Positions 1-9,562 are shown, counted from the first letter of the stretch. The stretch is DNA of 41,307 nt from Weissella viridescens (GCF_003862435.1 NZ_RHGY01000002.1:160863-202169); one strand, 5' to 3'. The notes: a model not told the origin generated them from the sequence alone. Numbers and translations: made by a program.

Positions 1-90
1 TAATTTATATTTTATTTCCATAGGTAAAATAATTCATACTTGTAAATTCTAACAAAAATGAATTGAATATGCCATAAATCAACCTTAGCA

Positions 91-116
91 TGTCAAAAGT
101 CAGTTGAGTTTTGACA
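91..116. promoter_or_regulatory. Inverted repeat upstream of dinG
   Basis: TGTCAAAA at 91-98 is repeated inverted as TTTTGACA at 109-116, eight perfect pairs around a 10-base centre that is itself partly symmetric. It lies about 40 bases upstream of the dinG -10 box. There is no T-run behind it, so it does not look like a terminator. It could be an operator or activator site; the regulator is unknown. The TTGACA inside it looks like a -35 box but is too far (39 bases) from the -10. Confidence 0.35.
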
Positions 117-130
117 TATCCGCGGGCCGA

Positions 131-161
131 TTCTCAAAATCAAAAGCAAACATGTTATAAT
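131..161 (+). promoter_or_regulatory. Promoter of dinG (extended -10)
   Basis: An extended -10 box, TG-T-TATAAT, lies at 153-161. The only -35-like hexamer at usable distance is a weak TTCTCA at 131-136 (19-base spacer), as is common for extended -10 promoters. The transcript would start near 168, leaving a leader of about 28 bases before the dinG ATG. Confidence 0.5.
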
Positions 162-195
162 AAGGTAAGAAATTAGACAAGGTTGTGATCGAAAG

Positions 196-3048
196 ATGCA
201 AAAAAAAGACATATATGCTGTTGTTGATCTAGAGACAACCAAAACATCACAAGATGATGGGCATATCATACAAATTGCGATTGCATTTGTACAAAACAAA
301 ACAATTATTAATCAGTTCTCGACGATGATTAACCCAGGAACCAATATTCCGCGTCACATCACGCAACTAACAGGCATTACCAATGGCATGGTTAAACATG
401 CGCCATACTTTGAGGAAGTTGCCCAAACGATTCATGCCATGTTGCAAGGCACTATTTTTGTGGCCCACAATGTAAATTTTGATTTACCGTTTTTGAATGT
501 TGAATTTTCACGATTGGGGATTACGCCACTGAACTCTGATGCCATAGATACAGTGCCTTTGAGCCAGCTTTTATGGCCAACAGCGCCTGGCTATCGGCTT
601 GTTGATATTGCCAAGTATCTAGGCATTTTACATGAACACCCACATCAAGCTGATAGTGATGCGGCCACAACAGCAGAACTCTTCATCAGTATTTTAAATC
701 GTGCGCAAAGTTTGCCGATGGTCACTCTTCAAGCACTGACAAATTTACCTTTAGTTTTACCACGCCAAAGTAAGCAAGTTTTAATTGATGCCTTACGGCT
801 TAATCGAGAAAAGCCACAACCTTTGGCACATAACTTACAAGTCATTGATGGTTTAGCGATTCGCCGTTTTTCTGCACCTGCTCCGTTGGTTGATGATCAA
901 AACGTGTCTTATCCCGCTAAACCAAATCAAAAAAAGCAATTATTTGGAGATTCACTCACTTATCGCGATGAGCAAGCCAAGTTAATGAACTTTGTTGATC
1001 ACCATTATGACCAAGCTGATCAAGATTTAAGTCAAAGTGAGCCTGGGGAAGATTCGCTCGTCATTGAAGCCCCCACTGGGATGGGGAAAACACTGGGGTA
1101 CACATTGCCATATGCTTACTTGGCACAAAAAAACCATAAGCAAGTCGTTGTATCAGTTCCAACGATTACTTTGCAAAATCAAGTCGTTCAAGTGATTAAT
1201 CAACAATTAAATGCGATTTTGCCTTTTGAAGTCCGCGCTGTCAGTTTGAAGGGACAAACACACTATTTAAACCTGCAAAGTTTCAAGCGTTCACTAAATG
1301 TGGATGAGGGATCAGCCGCGTTACAATTTATTAAGGCCCAGATTTTAGTCTGGTTAACTGAAACGTTAACGGGTGATTTTGATGAACTTAATTTAATCAA
1401 CCCACAGACTGAGTTTATGAATAAGTTGTCACAACCAGCCAATAATCCAACTGGTTCTGCTTTTTATGGGCATGAATTTAGCGAGCGTCAACATATTATT
1501 GCTCAAGAATCACAATTCTTAGTGGTCAATCATGCTTATCTTGCGAGTTATGCGCATAAGCTTGGGCCTAAAAATGATGCTGCATATTTGGTTATTGATG
1601 AACCACAACATCTACCTGATGCCGTCGTACAACAAAGTCGCCGTCAATTGAACTTCAATCGTTGGTTTGAAGATGTGAATGAAGCTGAATTCTTATTTAA
1701 TCGTTCAACCAACAGTAATATTCAAACCATTTTGACTCGTATCCCTGGTGGTCGTAAATTAAAAAATCGTTTTCTGGAGAGTATTCATCAACTACAAGCA
1801 GAAATTCCACAACTTGAGACTAAGCTATATCGTCGTTTTTTGTTAAATCAAAAAGAAGTTCTAGGAACAGGCGTCCACGATTTTCCGATTGATTTACATG
1901 AATTAGCACAATTCTGGGTGGAACAAGCTGGACGGGTCCAAAAAATTCACCAAGGAATTACTGACTTACAAACCAGCTTAAATGATTTTCTTGATGAATT
2001 CAGTCAGCTAAAGCACGTCTTTTCAATTGATGAACGCCAAACAATTGCTGATTTTCGTCGTTGCTTAAATCTGATTGCAAATTCTGAAAATAGTTTAACG
2101 GTCTTCCAACAGGATTTGGTTGAATTCCCAGAAGCGAGCGTCTTTTGGTTAACGCAAAATCTCGATCAAGAAGGGCAACATCTAAAGTTGAGTGGGGGCT
2201 TATTACACACGGTTGATTACTTTAAAACCCGGGTCTACCCACACTTTATGCCAGTCACTTTGATTGGTGCGACTTTGTTTACATCAAACAAGTCAAACTA
2301 TCTTTACGATCGTTTGAATATTAATCGAGCGTCGGCAGAAGTTCACACCTTTAATGATGTCTTTGATTATGCAAAGCAAAGTGAATTTATTTTAGCGAAT
2401 GACGGGGTCAGTCCAACTGATGCTGCTTATGTCGACTATCTTAGCCGCACAATCGCTGATATTTTAAGTCAGGTACATGAAAATACATTGATTTTATTTA
2501 ACTCGTTAGAGACGCTCCAACAAGTGTATCAGCAACTTCAGAAAATGAATGTGGCTAGCAAAAACCAACTAACCATTCTGGCTCAGGGTATCACTGGTTC
2601 ACGTGGTCGAATTCTCAAACGGATGCAAAATGAACAAGGTGTCGTCACCTTAGGGGCTAATAGTTTCTGGGAAGGGATTGATTTACCGGCAGAGCAACTA
2701 CGCTTGGTCATTATCACCCGGTTACCATTTGATCAACCCAATTCTATTCCACAAAAAGCTGAGGAAGCTTTCTTAAGAGCCCAAGGCCGCCAACCATTCT
2801 ATCAAAGCACTTTACCAAAGGCAGTCTTGCGACTACGCCAAGGTGTTGGTCGTCTCATTCGAACACCAACGGATTACGGTGCTGTGGTCATGCTGGATGT
2901 TCGGATGCTTGAAAAGCCGTATGGAAAGACGCTCCGCAACATGTTACCGAAAACGATGCCACAAATTGAACGGTCAAGCCAATCCATTGGTTCTGAACTT
3001 GCTCAATTTTTCAAGCAGCACGACGATCTAACACAACATTCCGACTAA
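196..3048 (+). CDS. dinG: DinG-type 3'-5' exonuclease / XPD-like helicase fusion
   Basis: 950 residues. The N-terminal DEDDh exonuclease domain (about 1-175) has DLETT with D11 and E13, then AHNVNFD, then HQADSD. The C-terminal half is an XPD/DinG superfamily 2 helicase: Walker A APTGMGKT near 291-298, a Walker B-like DEPQ near 467, GANSFWEGIDLP, and motif VI QGVGRLIR near 881. This architecture is the Firmicute DinG, involved in DNA repair. Only one cysteine is evident, so there is no 4Fe-4S cluster; that is also reported for Gram-positive DinG, where the nuclease is active and helicase activity may be absent. The Shine-Dalgarno is weak (AAGG 13 bases upstream). It is followed by tseB and asnS as in Bacillus. 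Confidence 0.93.
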   Translation: MQKKDIYAVVDLETTKTSQDDGHIIQIAIAFVQNKTIINQFSTMINPGTNIPRHITQLTGITNGMVKHAPYFEEVAQTIHAMLQGTIFVAHNVNFDLPFLNVEFSRLGITPLNSDAIDTVPLSQLLWPTAPGYRLVDIAKYLGILHEHPHQADSDAATTAELFISILNRAQSLPMVTLQALTNLPLVLPRQSKQVLIDALRLNREKPQPLAHNLQVIDGLAIRRFSAPAPLVDDQNVSYPAKPNQKKQLFGDSLTYRDEQAKLMNFVDHHYDQADQDLSQSEPGEDSLVIEAPTGMGKTLGYTLPYAYLAQKNHKQVVVSVPTITLQNQVVQVINQQLNAILPFEVRAVSLKGQTHYLNLQSFKRSLNVDEGSAALQFIKAQILVWLTETLTGDFDELNLINPQTEFMNKLSQPANNPTGSAFYGHEFSERQHIIAQESQFLVVNHAYLASYAHKLGPKNDAAYLVIDEPQHLPDAVVQQSRRQLNFNRWFEDVNEAEFLFNRSTNSNIQTILTRIPGGRKLKNRFLESIHQLQAEIPQLETKLYRRFLLNQKEVLGTGVHDFPIDLHELAQFWVEQAGRVQKIHQGITDLQTSLNDFLDEFSQLKHVFSIDERQTIADFRRCLNLIANSENSLTVFQQDLVEFPEASVFWLTQNLDQEGQHLKLSGGLLHTVDYFKTRVYPHFMPVTLIGATLFTSNKSNYLYDRLNINRASAEVHTFNDVFDYAKQSEFILANDGVSPTDAAYVDYLSRTIADILSQVHENTLILFNSLETLQQVYQQLQKMNVASKNQLTILAQGITGSRGRILKRMQNEQGVVTLGANSFWEGIDLPAEQLRLVIITRLPFDQPNSIPQKAEEAFLRAQGRQPFYQSTLPKAVLRLRQGVGRLIRTPTDYGAVVMLDVRMLEKPYGKTLRNMLPKTMPQIERSSQSIGSELAQFFKQHDDLTQHSD

Positions 3049-3144
3049 AATTCTCTTGGGAAACACTTTAATCTCGGACCTTTTTTTGATAAAGTAGGAT
3101 AAGATGAGTCATACCAAATGTATGATCAATAGGAGGGGCTTATT

Positions 3145-3657
3145 ATGGAGATGCGTATGGCACCTCAACGACGACGACGTCAACAACGCCGTCGTCGCTA
3201 TACAATTATTGCAGTGGTTCTTGTGATTATCATCTTGGTTGTCAGCTACTTTATGGCTGTTAATCATCCAATGGCTGAAGCTAAGTCACAAATCACGCAC
3301 AAGGCACAAAAAGCCCAAAAAATTGAACATGTCGATCATTTTTATCGTGTTGCCCGTTCACATACGTATTATTCAGTGACTGGTAAAAATAAAGATAATC
3401 AGGCGGTCGGTGTTATCAATCGTAAGGGTTCTAATAAATTAACCACTGTTAAAATGGCAGATGGATTAAGTGCTAAAGATATTCAACAAACTGTCAAAAA
3501 TAATTATCCGGTTAAAAAGATTACATCACTCGGCTTAGCAACCTATGAAGGAGTGCCTGCTTGGGATGTTACCTTTATCGATAAACGTGATAATTTGAAT
3601 TTTATGACATATCAATTTAAGAACGGTAAGGTTTTGCGTTCCGTTCAAAACTTCTAA
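3145..3657 (+). CDS. tseB: TseB/YpmB-like cell-wall elongation regulator (DUF5590)
   Basis: 170 residues. A short cytoplasmic end carries two four-arginine clusters (residues 9-18), followed by one membrane helix (about 20-41) and an extracellular PepSY-like domain. B. subtilis YpmB/TseB interacts with the class B penicillin-binding protein PBP2A and affects cell elongation. Identification rests on topology, size and the conserved place between dinG and asnS; residue similarity was judged by eye. The start is supported by AGGAGG at 3131-3136. The arginine codons form a DNA inverted repeat (see findings). The gap to asnS is only 27 bases, so the two are probably co-transcribed. Confidence 0.75.
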   Translation: MEMRMAPQRRRRQQRRRRYTIIAVVLVIIILVVSYFMAVNHPMAEAKSQITHKAQKAQKIEHVDHFYRVARSHTYYSVTGKNKDNQAVGVINRKGSNKLTTVKMADGLSAKDIQQTVKNNYPVKKITSLGLATYEGVPAWDVTFIDKRDNLNFMTYQFKNGKVLRSVQNF

Positions 3658-3684
3658 AAATACTTTTTACAAGGAGCTACAGTT

Positions 3685-4980
3685 ATGGAAACGATTCGCA
3701 TTGAGGATGCACCACATTTTGTTGGACAGAAGGTACGTTTAGGCGCTTGGTTGCGTAATAAGCGTGGCTCAAACAAAATGCAATTCTTGCAACTACGTGA
3801 TGGTACTGGTTTCTTCCAAGGTGTTGTTGCCAAAGAAGCCGTTGGGGAAGATATCTTCGCCAAGGTGAAGGCGCTAACGCAAGAAACGAGCATGTACTTA
3901 GTTGGAACAATTCGTCAAGATGACCGTTCTGACTTTGGTTATGAAATGGACGTTGAAGACGTGACAGTTGTTGGGGAATCAGAAGGTTACCCAATCACAC
4001 CTAAGGAACACGGAACTGATTTCTTGATGGATCACCGTCACCTTTATCTCCGTCACATCCAACCATTTGCTGTGCTTCGTATTCGTAATACGTTGATTGC
4101 TGCAACTTATGAATTCTTCAATAAGGAAGGGTTCATTAAGATTGATTCACCATTACTAACAAGTTCAGCGCCTGAGGGAACAACGGAACTTTTCCATACA
4201 GAATACTTTGATACTGATGCTTACTTGTCACAAACTGGACAATTATATGCTGAAGCTGGTGCAATGGCCTTCGGTAAGGTATTTACTTTTGGTCCAACTT
4301 TCCGAGCTGAAAAGTCTAAGACACGTCGTCACTTGACTGAATTCTGGATGATCGAGCCTGAAATGGCTTGGATGCACCAAGATGAATCACTTGAAGTGCA
4401 AGAACGTTACATTGCTTACTTGATTCAAGCTGTCCTTGATCGTAACCAATACGAATTGGATCTCTTAGGTCGTGATAAAGACTTGTTAAAGAGCTACACA
4501 CAACTACCATACCCACGTATTTCATATGATGATGCCATTACATTGCTTAAGGAAAATGATTTTGACGTTGAATGGGGTGTTGATTTTGGTTCACCTGAAG
4601 AAACCTTCTTGGCAAACCACTTCAACAAGCCTGTTTTCATCACTAACTTCCCTAAGGAAATTAAAGCCTTCTACATGAAGCGTGACGAAGAACGTGACGA
4701 TATCGTTATTTCTGCTGATTTGCTAGCACCAGAAGGTTACGGTGAAATCATTGGTGGTTCAGAGCGTGATACCGATTATGATTATCTTGAAGAACGTATC
4801 AAGGATATGGGACTCAATGTTGATGATTATCAATGGTACCTTGATTTACGTAAGTATGGTGCCGTACCACATTCTGGATTCGGTCTTGGTCTAGAACGTA
4901 TGGTTACTTGGGTAACCGGTGAAGAGCATATTCGTGAGGCAATTCCATTCCCACGTACAATGAATCGCTTGAAGCCATAA
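3685..4980 (+). CDS. asnS: Asparaginyl-tRNA synthetase
   Basis: 431 residues, the usual length for bacterial AsnRS. It charges tRNA-Asn with asparagine in the cytoplasm. An N-terminal OB-fold anticodon-binding domain (about 1-105) precedes a class II catalytic core. Motif 2 lies around [16 protein letters not shown] (206-221), and the following MIEPEMAW is typical of AsnRS rather than AspRS. Motif 3 is GFGLGLER near 398-405. AAGGAG at 3671-3676 sets the start. No T-box leader can be present because the preceding gene ends 27 bases upstream. A strong terminator follows. Confidence 0.96.
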   Translation: METIRIEDAPHFVGQKVRLGAWLRNKRGSNKMQFLQLRDGTGFFQGVVAKEAVGEDIFAKVKALTQETSMYLVGTIRQDDRSDFGYEMDVEDVTVVGESEGYPITPKEHGTDFLMDHRHLYLRHIQPFAVLRIRNTLIAATYEFFNKEGFIKIDSPLLTSSAPEGTTELFHTEYFDTDAYLSQTGQLYAEAGAMAFGKVFTFGPTFRAEKSKTRRHLTEFWMIEPEMAWMHQDESLEVQERYIAYLIQAVLDRNQYELDLLGRDKDLLKSYTQLPYPRISYDDAITLLKENDFDVEWGVDFGSPEETFLANHFNKPVFITNFPKEIKAFYMKRDEERDDIVISADLLAPEGYGEIIGGSERDTDYDYLEERIKDMGLNVDDYQWYLDLRKYGAVPHSGFGLGLERMVTWVTGEEHIREAIPFPRTMNRLKP

Positions 4981-4993
4981 ACAATTCAACCAT

Positions 4994-5029
4994 TAAAAAA
5001 AGCAGATGTGCATAACATCTGCTTTTTAA
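4994..5029 (+). terminator. Rho-independent terminator after asnS
   Basis: The stem AGCAGATGT (5001-5009) pairs perfectly with ACATCTGCT (5015-5023) around loop GCATA. It is flanked by an A-run and a T-run. The ATG at 5008 lies inside this hairpin, which argues against it being the dnaD start. Confidence 0.9.
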
Positions 5030-5055
5030 AACCAAAAATTTGGAGGCGGTTAATT

Positions 5056-5805
5056 TTGTCGAATAATTCATTTCAAACACGTTTCTTAGCCATGGGAGAC
5101 GTTTCAGTCAGCACCTATATCTTGACCCACTACCAACAATTAGGGATGAGTAACGACGAATTCTTACTTTATCTCCAATTAAAGAGCCAAATCGAACACG
5201 ACCATGACATCAACACAAGTAAATTGGCGAAGCAACTAGGGTGGTCGACTGAAAAAATTAATGAGCTCATCGAACACATGCACACTAAAGGTTTTGCTAA
5301 TCTGGTCTCTCAACATGATGAACAAGGTCGTGTTGCAACCAGTATTGATTTTTCACCATTGTACGATAAAATCATGCAAAGTAATGGTAACTACACTTCC
5401 ACGACAGCGGGCGAACGGGTCGCGAGTGGTGGTGCCGTTGTTGCGGAAACGGCTAACAATAATGATCAACCAACGCGTAGCGATATTTTTAACATGATTG
5501 AACAAGAATTTGGCCGTCCATTGAGTAGTATGGAACTGAGCACGGTTAAAGATTGGTTTGACATTGATCATTTCCGACCTGACTTTATTAAAGCTGCGCT
5601 GCAAGAAGCCGTTATGAACCAAGCACTGAGCTTACGCTACATTGAAACCATTTTAGTCGCATGGCAAAAAAAGAACTACCATTCACTTAATGATATCTAT
5701 GGCGAACGTAAGAATCGCCAACAATATAAGCAGGCTAATACCGATGAAATGCCACAAGTGAATACTGATATTGATATTATGAATATAGATTTAAACAATC
5801 TTTAG
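5056..5805 (+). CDS. dnaD: DnaD replication initiation protein, TTG start
   Basis: 249 residues. DnaD acts in primosome assembly and helicase loading at oriC and at stalled forks in low-GC Gram-positives. It has an N-terminal winged-helix domain (about 1-110), a low-complexity linker rich in Ala, Gly and Thr, and a C-terminal DDBH2 domain with the YIETILVAW motif (the family's YxxxIxxxW signature). I place the start at TTG 5056: GGAGG at 5042-5046 is 9 bases upstream, and the in-frame ATG at 5008 lies within the asnS terminator stem. In B. subtilis dnaD also follows asnS. Confidence 0.9.
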   Translation: MSNNSFQTRFLAMGDVSVSTYILTHYQQLGMSNDEFLLYLQLKSQIEHDHDINTSKLAKQLGWSTEKINELIEHMHTKGFANLVSQHDEQGRVATSIDFSPLYDKIMQSNGNYTSTTAGERVASGGAVVAETANNNDQPTRSDIFNMIEQEFGRPLSSMELSTVKDWFDIDHFRPDFIKAALQEAVMNQALSLRYIETILVAWQKKNYHSLNDIYGERKNRQQYKQANTDEMPQVNTDIDIMNIDLNNL

Positions 5806-5814
5806 ACACAAATT

Positions 5815-5854
5815 AAAAAGTCCCAGATATGCATTCGCATATCTGGGACTTTTT
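5815..5854. terminator. Bidirectional terminator between dnaD and pbp1A
   Basis: A perfect 18-base-pair stem (5815-5832 with 5837-5854) has loop ATTC and core GTCCCAGATATGC. A-runs and T-runs on the two sides let it serve the convergent dnaD and pbp1A transcripts. Confidence 0.93.
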
Positions 5855-5861
5855 ATTTTCA

Positions 5862-8216
5862 TTAAGGCGTTGGACTTCCTGCTGCGCTGCTACTTGTAGA
5901 GACCGCAGAAGATGAAGTTTGTTGATTCTCATTCCCAGTTACTGGTGGTGTGACCGTTGATTGATCATTCGAAGAATTTACACTTGAACTAGCAGGTGTT
6001 GCGCCACCATTAGTAATGGTTTGTTGAGATGAGCTTTCAGTCTCACGACTTGAGCTTGATTCACCACGAAGTGCGTTACGGGTATCAGGGTTCAAAATTG
6101 TTGAACTACTTGAGTTACCGACGGTAGATTGCTTACCATCATCTTGAGCTTGTAACTTAGCAAGCCCAGGATCCTTAAATGAGGCTCCACGCACTTCATA
6201 TTCTTGCTTACCGTACTTATTAACTTCCTTAACACTTGATGGGGCAGTCCAGTCCGAACCGTCTGCATCAATTACGCCAGAAGTCATAATGTAATTCATC
6301 AAAGCCTTATAAGACTCCAATGCAAGCATTTGATCTGAACCAGACGCTAAGTAATGACCAGGCGTGTTTGGCTCATCATAACCGGTCCAAGATGAGATTG
6401 TGGCAGTCTTTGTATAACCAGTAAACCATGTATCAGATGCGGCACCATCAGGAACCTTAGCATCATCCGCATAACCGGTTGTACCAGTCTTACCAGCTTG
6501 TGCATATTCTGGTGTATCCACAATACTTGCATATGAATCAGTCACAACTGACTTCATCATACTTGTTAACATGAAGGCTGTTGAGGTCTTCATGGCACGT
6601 TGACCAACTGGCTTCATCTCTTTGACATCACCATTTTGCTCAGAAATACTTGAAACGTAGTAAGGCTTGTAATAAGTTCCACCATTTTCGAAGGCTGAGT
6701 ATGCAGCTGCTTCTTGTTCAGTTGAAACATCAATTCCAATCGCATTACTTGGTACCAAGTTTTCGGCCTTCGTGTTGATACCTAGCTTAGTCATAAAGTT
6801 CGCAGCATCTTTAGCACCAACAGACTCATAGGCACGAATTGCTGGAATGTTTCGAGACTGAGCAATCGCGTTACGCATCGTCATCGGACCATCGAACTTG
6901 TGATCGAAGTCATACACCTTCGTGTTGGTACCAGGGTAGGTGTAAGGCGTATCATTCAACGCACGATATGTTGGCCAGTTGAGATGTTCAACTGCTGGCC
7001 CGTAATCAACCAATGGCTTGGCAGTTGATCCAGATGATCGTGTGGTTTGTTGCGCACGATTCAATCCGAATGTGGTGTCATTCTTACGTCCACCGATTTG
7101 GGCAATCACTTTACCGTTCTTTGGATTAGCAACCGTCATCGCTAATTGCAAATCATCACTTGGCCATTGTACATCTGTATCGCCGTTAGCAATATCATAA
7201 GCCTTCTTTTGAACGTCGAGATTCAAGTTCGTGTGAACCTTCAAACCATCCTTAGTTGGATCATAACCCATCTTTTGCAATTCACTCAATGTTGATGAGA
7301 TATAGGCATCTGATACCTTAGCACTTTCAGCTGATTTTTCAGAATCAGGGTGATCAATTTGCAACCCAGATGAAAGGGGAACCTTTTTGTATTCAGCCAA
7401 TTGCTTTGCTGAGATGACATTGTTTTCCTTCATCGCCGTTAACACAGTATCACGTCGAATCTTAGCACCCTTAGGGTTAGTGTAGGGATCATATCCTGAA
7501 GGTGATTGTGGTAACCCAGCAATCAGAGCAATTTGTGGCGTTGAGAGCTTATCAAGTGGCTTACCATAGTAATACTCAGCCGCCGTCTTCATCCCATAAA
7601 CACCATTACCCATATACACTTTGTTCATATAAAGGGTTAAGATTTGATCTTTTGAATATTTCTTTTCAAGATTTACGGCTAGGTATGCTTCTTGCGCCTT
7701 ACGCTTTAACGTTTGATCGGCAGAAGAAGTTGAAAAGACGGTTAACTTAACTAATTGCTGCGTCAAAGTTGACCCACCTTGCAATCCAAGGGAAGAACCT
7801 GTGAAGTTAGCAAATGTTGCCCCTAAAATACGACGAGGGTCAACTCCGTGGTGCTTATAGAAACGCTTGTCTTCAATTGAAACAACCGCCTCTTTTAATG
7901 AATCAGGAATTTCTGATTCTTTGGCAACTTCACGCGTTTGATTACCTGTTGTGTAAAACACTTTACCTGATGAATCAAGTAATTGGGTTTGGGATGTGCC
8001 ACGTAATGCACTATCCGTAATCTTTGGGGCACTTGAGGCATAGTATGTAAACATACCTGTACCAACTGTAATCCCTAAAACACCGACGACTGCAACCGTG
8101 ATAATACCATTACGCCAATAATGTTTTGAATTATTCGTCTTCTTTTGTCTTTGTGAGCGACTATTTGGATTCTTATTTGGATCCTGTCGACTCACACGTG
8201 ATGATTCATCACTCAT
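5862..8216 (-). CDS. ponA: Class A penicillin-binding protein 1A (transglycosylase/transpeptidase)
   Basis: 784 residues. It polymerises and crosslinks peptidoglycan at the outer face of the membrane. A basic, polar cytoplasmic segment (1-33) is followed by a membrane helix (about 37-60) and a GT51 transglycosylase with EDKRFYKHHGVD (115-126, catalytic Glu115) and GGSTLTQQ (147-154). The transpeptidase domain has the active-site box STAK (S397-K400), SRN (454-456) and KTGTTG (from 576). Residues from about 692 to the end form a Ser/Thr/Gln-rich tail, probably a flexible wall-spanning region. AAGGAG precedes the ATG. It lies 18 bases after recU, the recU-ponA operon of B. subtilis. Confidence 0.95.
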   Translation of the reverse strand: MSDESSRVSRQDPNKNPNSRSQRQKKTNNSKHYWRNGIITVAVVGVLGITVGTGMFTYYASSAPKITDSALRGTSQTQLLDSSGKVFYTTGNQTREVAKESEIPDSLKEAVVSIEDKRFYKHHGVDPRRILGATFANFTGSSLGLQGGSTLTQQLVKLTVFSTSSADQTLKRKAQEAYLAVNLEKKYSKDQILTLYMNKVYMGNGVYGMKTAAEYYYGKPLDKLSTPQIALIAGLPQSPSGYDPYTNPKGAKIRRDTVLTAMKENNVISAKQLAEYKKVPLSSGLQIDHPDSEKSAESAKVSDAYISSTLSELQKMGYDPTKDGLKVHTNLNLDVQKKAYDIANGDTDVQWPSDDLQLAMTVANPKNGKVIAQIGGRKNDTTFGLNRAQQTTRSSGSTAKPLVDYGPAVEHLNWPTYRALNDTPYTYPGTNTKVYDFDHKFDGPMTMRNAIAQSRNIPAIRAYESVGAKDAANFMTKLGINTKAENLVPSNAIGIDVSTEQEAAAYSAFENGGTYYKPYYVSSISEQNGDVKEMKPVGQRAMKTSTAFMLTSMMKSVVTDSYASIVDTPEYAQAGKTGTTGYADDAKVPDGAASDTWFTGYTKTATISSWTGYDEPNTPGHYLASGSDQMLALESYKALMNYIMTSGVIDADGSDWTAPSSVKEVNKYGKQEYEVRGASFKDPGLAKLQAQDDGKQSTVGNSSSSTILNPDTRNALRGESSSSRETESSSQQTITNGGATPASSSVNSSNDQSTVTPPVTGNENQQTSSSAVSTSSSAAGSPTP

Positions 8217-8234
8217 GTCAATACTCCTTAAAAT

Positions 8235-8837
8235 TTAACGTTGCGCCAATAACAAATCAATCGCATCTAAGTAGGGGAGTGTTGGGTTTAGCCCAAACGG
8301 AATCTTTACCCCGTGCTCGACAATCTCAGAATATGGAATTGATTTACGTTGGGTCTGTTGTTGATCCCAAAATTGAATCAACAAATCAGCCCAAATGGCA
8401 AACGTTTCTTGCCGGCTCGTAAACCGTATAATCATAAAAGCGAGTCCAGCTTGCGCTTGGACACGTTTGAGATGTTCCACTTGATGCGCGTGCACATTCT
8501 TTAATGGAAAGGATTGTTTGTTTGCCGTCTCTTTAGCATCAAAATCAATATACTTACCATTATACACACCATTGTAGTCTGTTGTAGACGCTTCTCTAAA
8601 ATATCCTTCAGTAATCTTAGCTGCAGAACGCGCCGGATAATCAACATGCACAATTTGAATTGGTGTAGGTTTCTTATAAATGACGGCACGGTCCGTGGCT
8701 AAGTAATACGCATTCGCGTGATTTAACTCTTCTTCAAGCGTCATACCTCGCTTTGCTTGGTTAGTGGGTTGCATCGTTGGTTGATTTGGCTTATCAGGTG
8801 CAACAAACTTTTGCCCATTTGGATAGTTAATCGCCAT
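8235..8837 (-). CDS. recU: RecU Holliday junction resolvase
   Basis: 200 residues. RecU cleaves Holliday junctions in recombinational repair and chromosome segregation in Firmicutes. The diagnostic segment STTDYNGVYNGKYIDFDAKET is visible at 84-104. By family alignment the catalytic residues are D87, position 100 and K102. Position 100 is usually Glu (FEAKET) and is Asp here (see findings). GAGGAG precedes the ATG. It is the first gene of the recU-pbp1A operon and diverges from ypsA. Confidence 0.94.
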   Translation of the reverse strand: MAINYPNGQKFVAPDKPNQPTMQPTNQAKRGMTLEEELNHANAYYLATDRAVIYKKPTPIQIVHVDYPARSAAKITEGYFREASTTDYNGVYNGKYIDFDAKETANKQSFPLKNVHAHQVEHLKRVQAQAGLAFMIIRFTSRQETFAIWADLLIQFWDQQQTQRKSIPYSEIVEHGVKIPFGLNPTLPYLDAIDLLLAQR

Positions 8838-8869
8838 AAAAACTCCTCAATTCCACTAATATCTAATCA

Positions 8870-8899
8870 ATTATAGCAAATATTTTTTTTATTTAGCAA
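8870..8899 (-). promoter_or_regulatory. Promoter of recU-pbp1A
   Basis: On the minus strand TTGCTA (8894-8899) and TATAAT (8870-8875) are separated by 18 bases, 33 bases upstream of the recU ATG. Confidence 0.55.
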
Positions 8900-8927
8900 T
8901 TTTACAGTTATTTTTTTCGAAATTCGT

Positions 8928-8933
8928 TATAAT
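8928..8933 (+). promoter_or_regulatory. -10 box of ypsA
   Basis: TATAAT sits 42 bases upstream of the ypsA ATG. No good -35 at the right distance; TTTACA at 8901-8906 is 21 bases away. Confidence 0.4.
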
Positions 8934-8975
8934 TTAACCTTATCTAAGGGAAATAGGACTAATATAGACGAAGTT

Positions 8976-9548
8976 ATGGAAAGAAAATGGATTACTGGCT
9001 TTACACAATACGAACTTGGCATCTTCAAGGATACCGATCCCCGTGTTGCTGTAATTAAATTTGCCATTCAAAAAAAATTAAAACAGGACTTAGAGAATAG
9101 TGACGATACATACTGGGTCATTACTGGGGGACAGTCTGGGATTGAGCAATGGGCCGCTGCTTCAGCACTTGAATTGAAGGCAGAGTATCCACAACTGCAA
9201 GTTTCCATCATGACACCATACCAACAGTTTGGTTCCAATTGGAAGCAAGAACGTCAAGATCAACTACAGAATTTAATTCAACAGGTTGATTTTTCAGCAT
9301 CGGTGTCACCACAATCGTATCAAAATGCTGGACAACTTCAAAATTATCAACAGTTTATGCTGACCCATACGGATAATGCGCTTTTGTTTTATGATGAGCA
9401 AGTGGAAGACTCAAAAGTACGCTTTGCACAAAAAGGAATGCACCAATTTCAACAGCATCATCCAGACTATGATGTGTTTCAAATTGATTTTGAAAAACTC
9501 CAAGACTTTGCTGAAGAATACGCAGATCAACAATCTGATTGGTCGTAA
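8976..9548 (+). CDS. ypsA: YpsA-family protein (DUF1273, SLOG superfamily)
   Basis: 190 residues. It is a Rossmann-like SLOG-fold protein with the family's glycine-rich nucleotide-binding segment VITGGQSGIEQWA (about 47-59). B. subtilis YpsA influences cell division and is encoded beside gpsB, as here. The biochemical activity of the family is not established; SLOG folds are predicted to bind nucleotide-derived ligands. The ribosome binding site is poor, with no clear AGGAG within 15 bases. The 78-base gap before gpsB contains a separate promoter. Confidence 0.85.
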   Translation: MERKWITGFTQYELGIFKDTDPRVAVIKFAIQKKLKQDLENSDDTYWVITGGQSGIEQWAAASALELKAEYPQLQVSIMTPYQQFGSNWKQERQDQLQNLIQQVDFSASVSPQSYQNAGQLQNYQQFMLTHTDNALLFYDEQVEDSKVRFAQKGMHQFQQHHPDYDVFQIDFEKLQDFAEEYADQQSDWS

Positions 9549-9562
9549 ATCATAATTTAGTT

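Noticed and set aside
111-116. TTGACA as the -35 of dinG
   Set aside because: It is 39 bases from the TATAAT, more than twice the allowed spacing; it is better explained as an arm of the inverted repeat.
3049-3684. T-box riboswitch for asnS
   Set aside because: Only 27 bases separate tseB and asnS and no specifier or T-box sequence is visible before tseB.
5008-5055. An earlier ATG for dnaD
   Set aside because: The ATG is within the asnS terminator stem, without a ribosome binding site; TTG 5056 has GGAGG.
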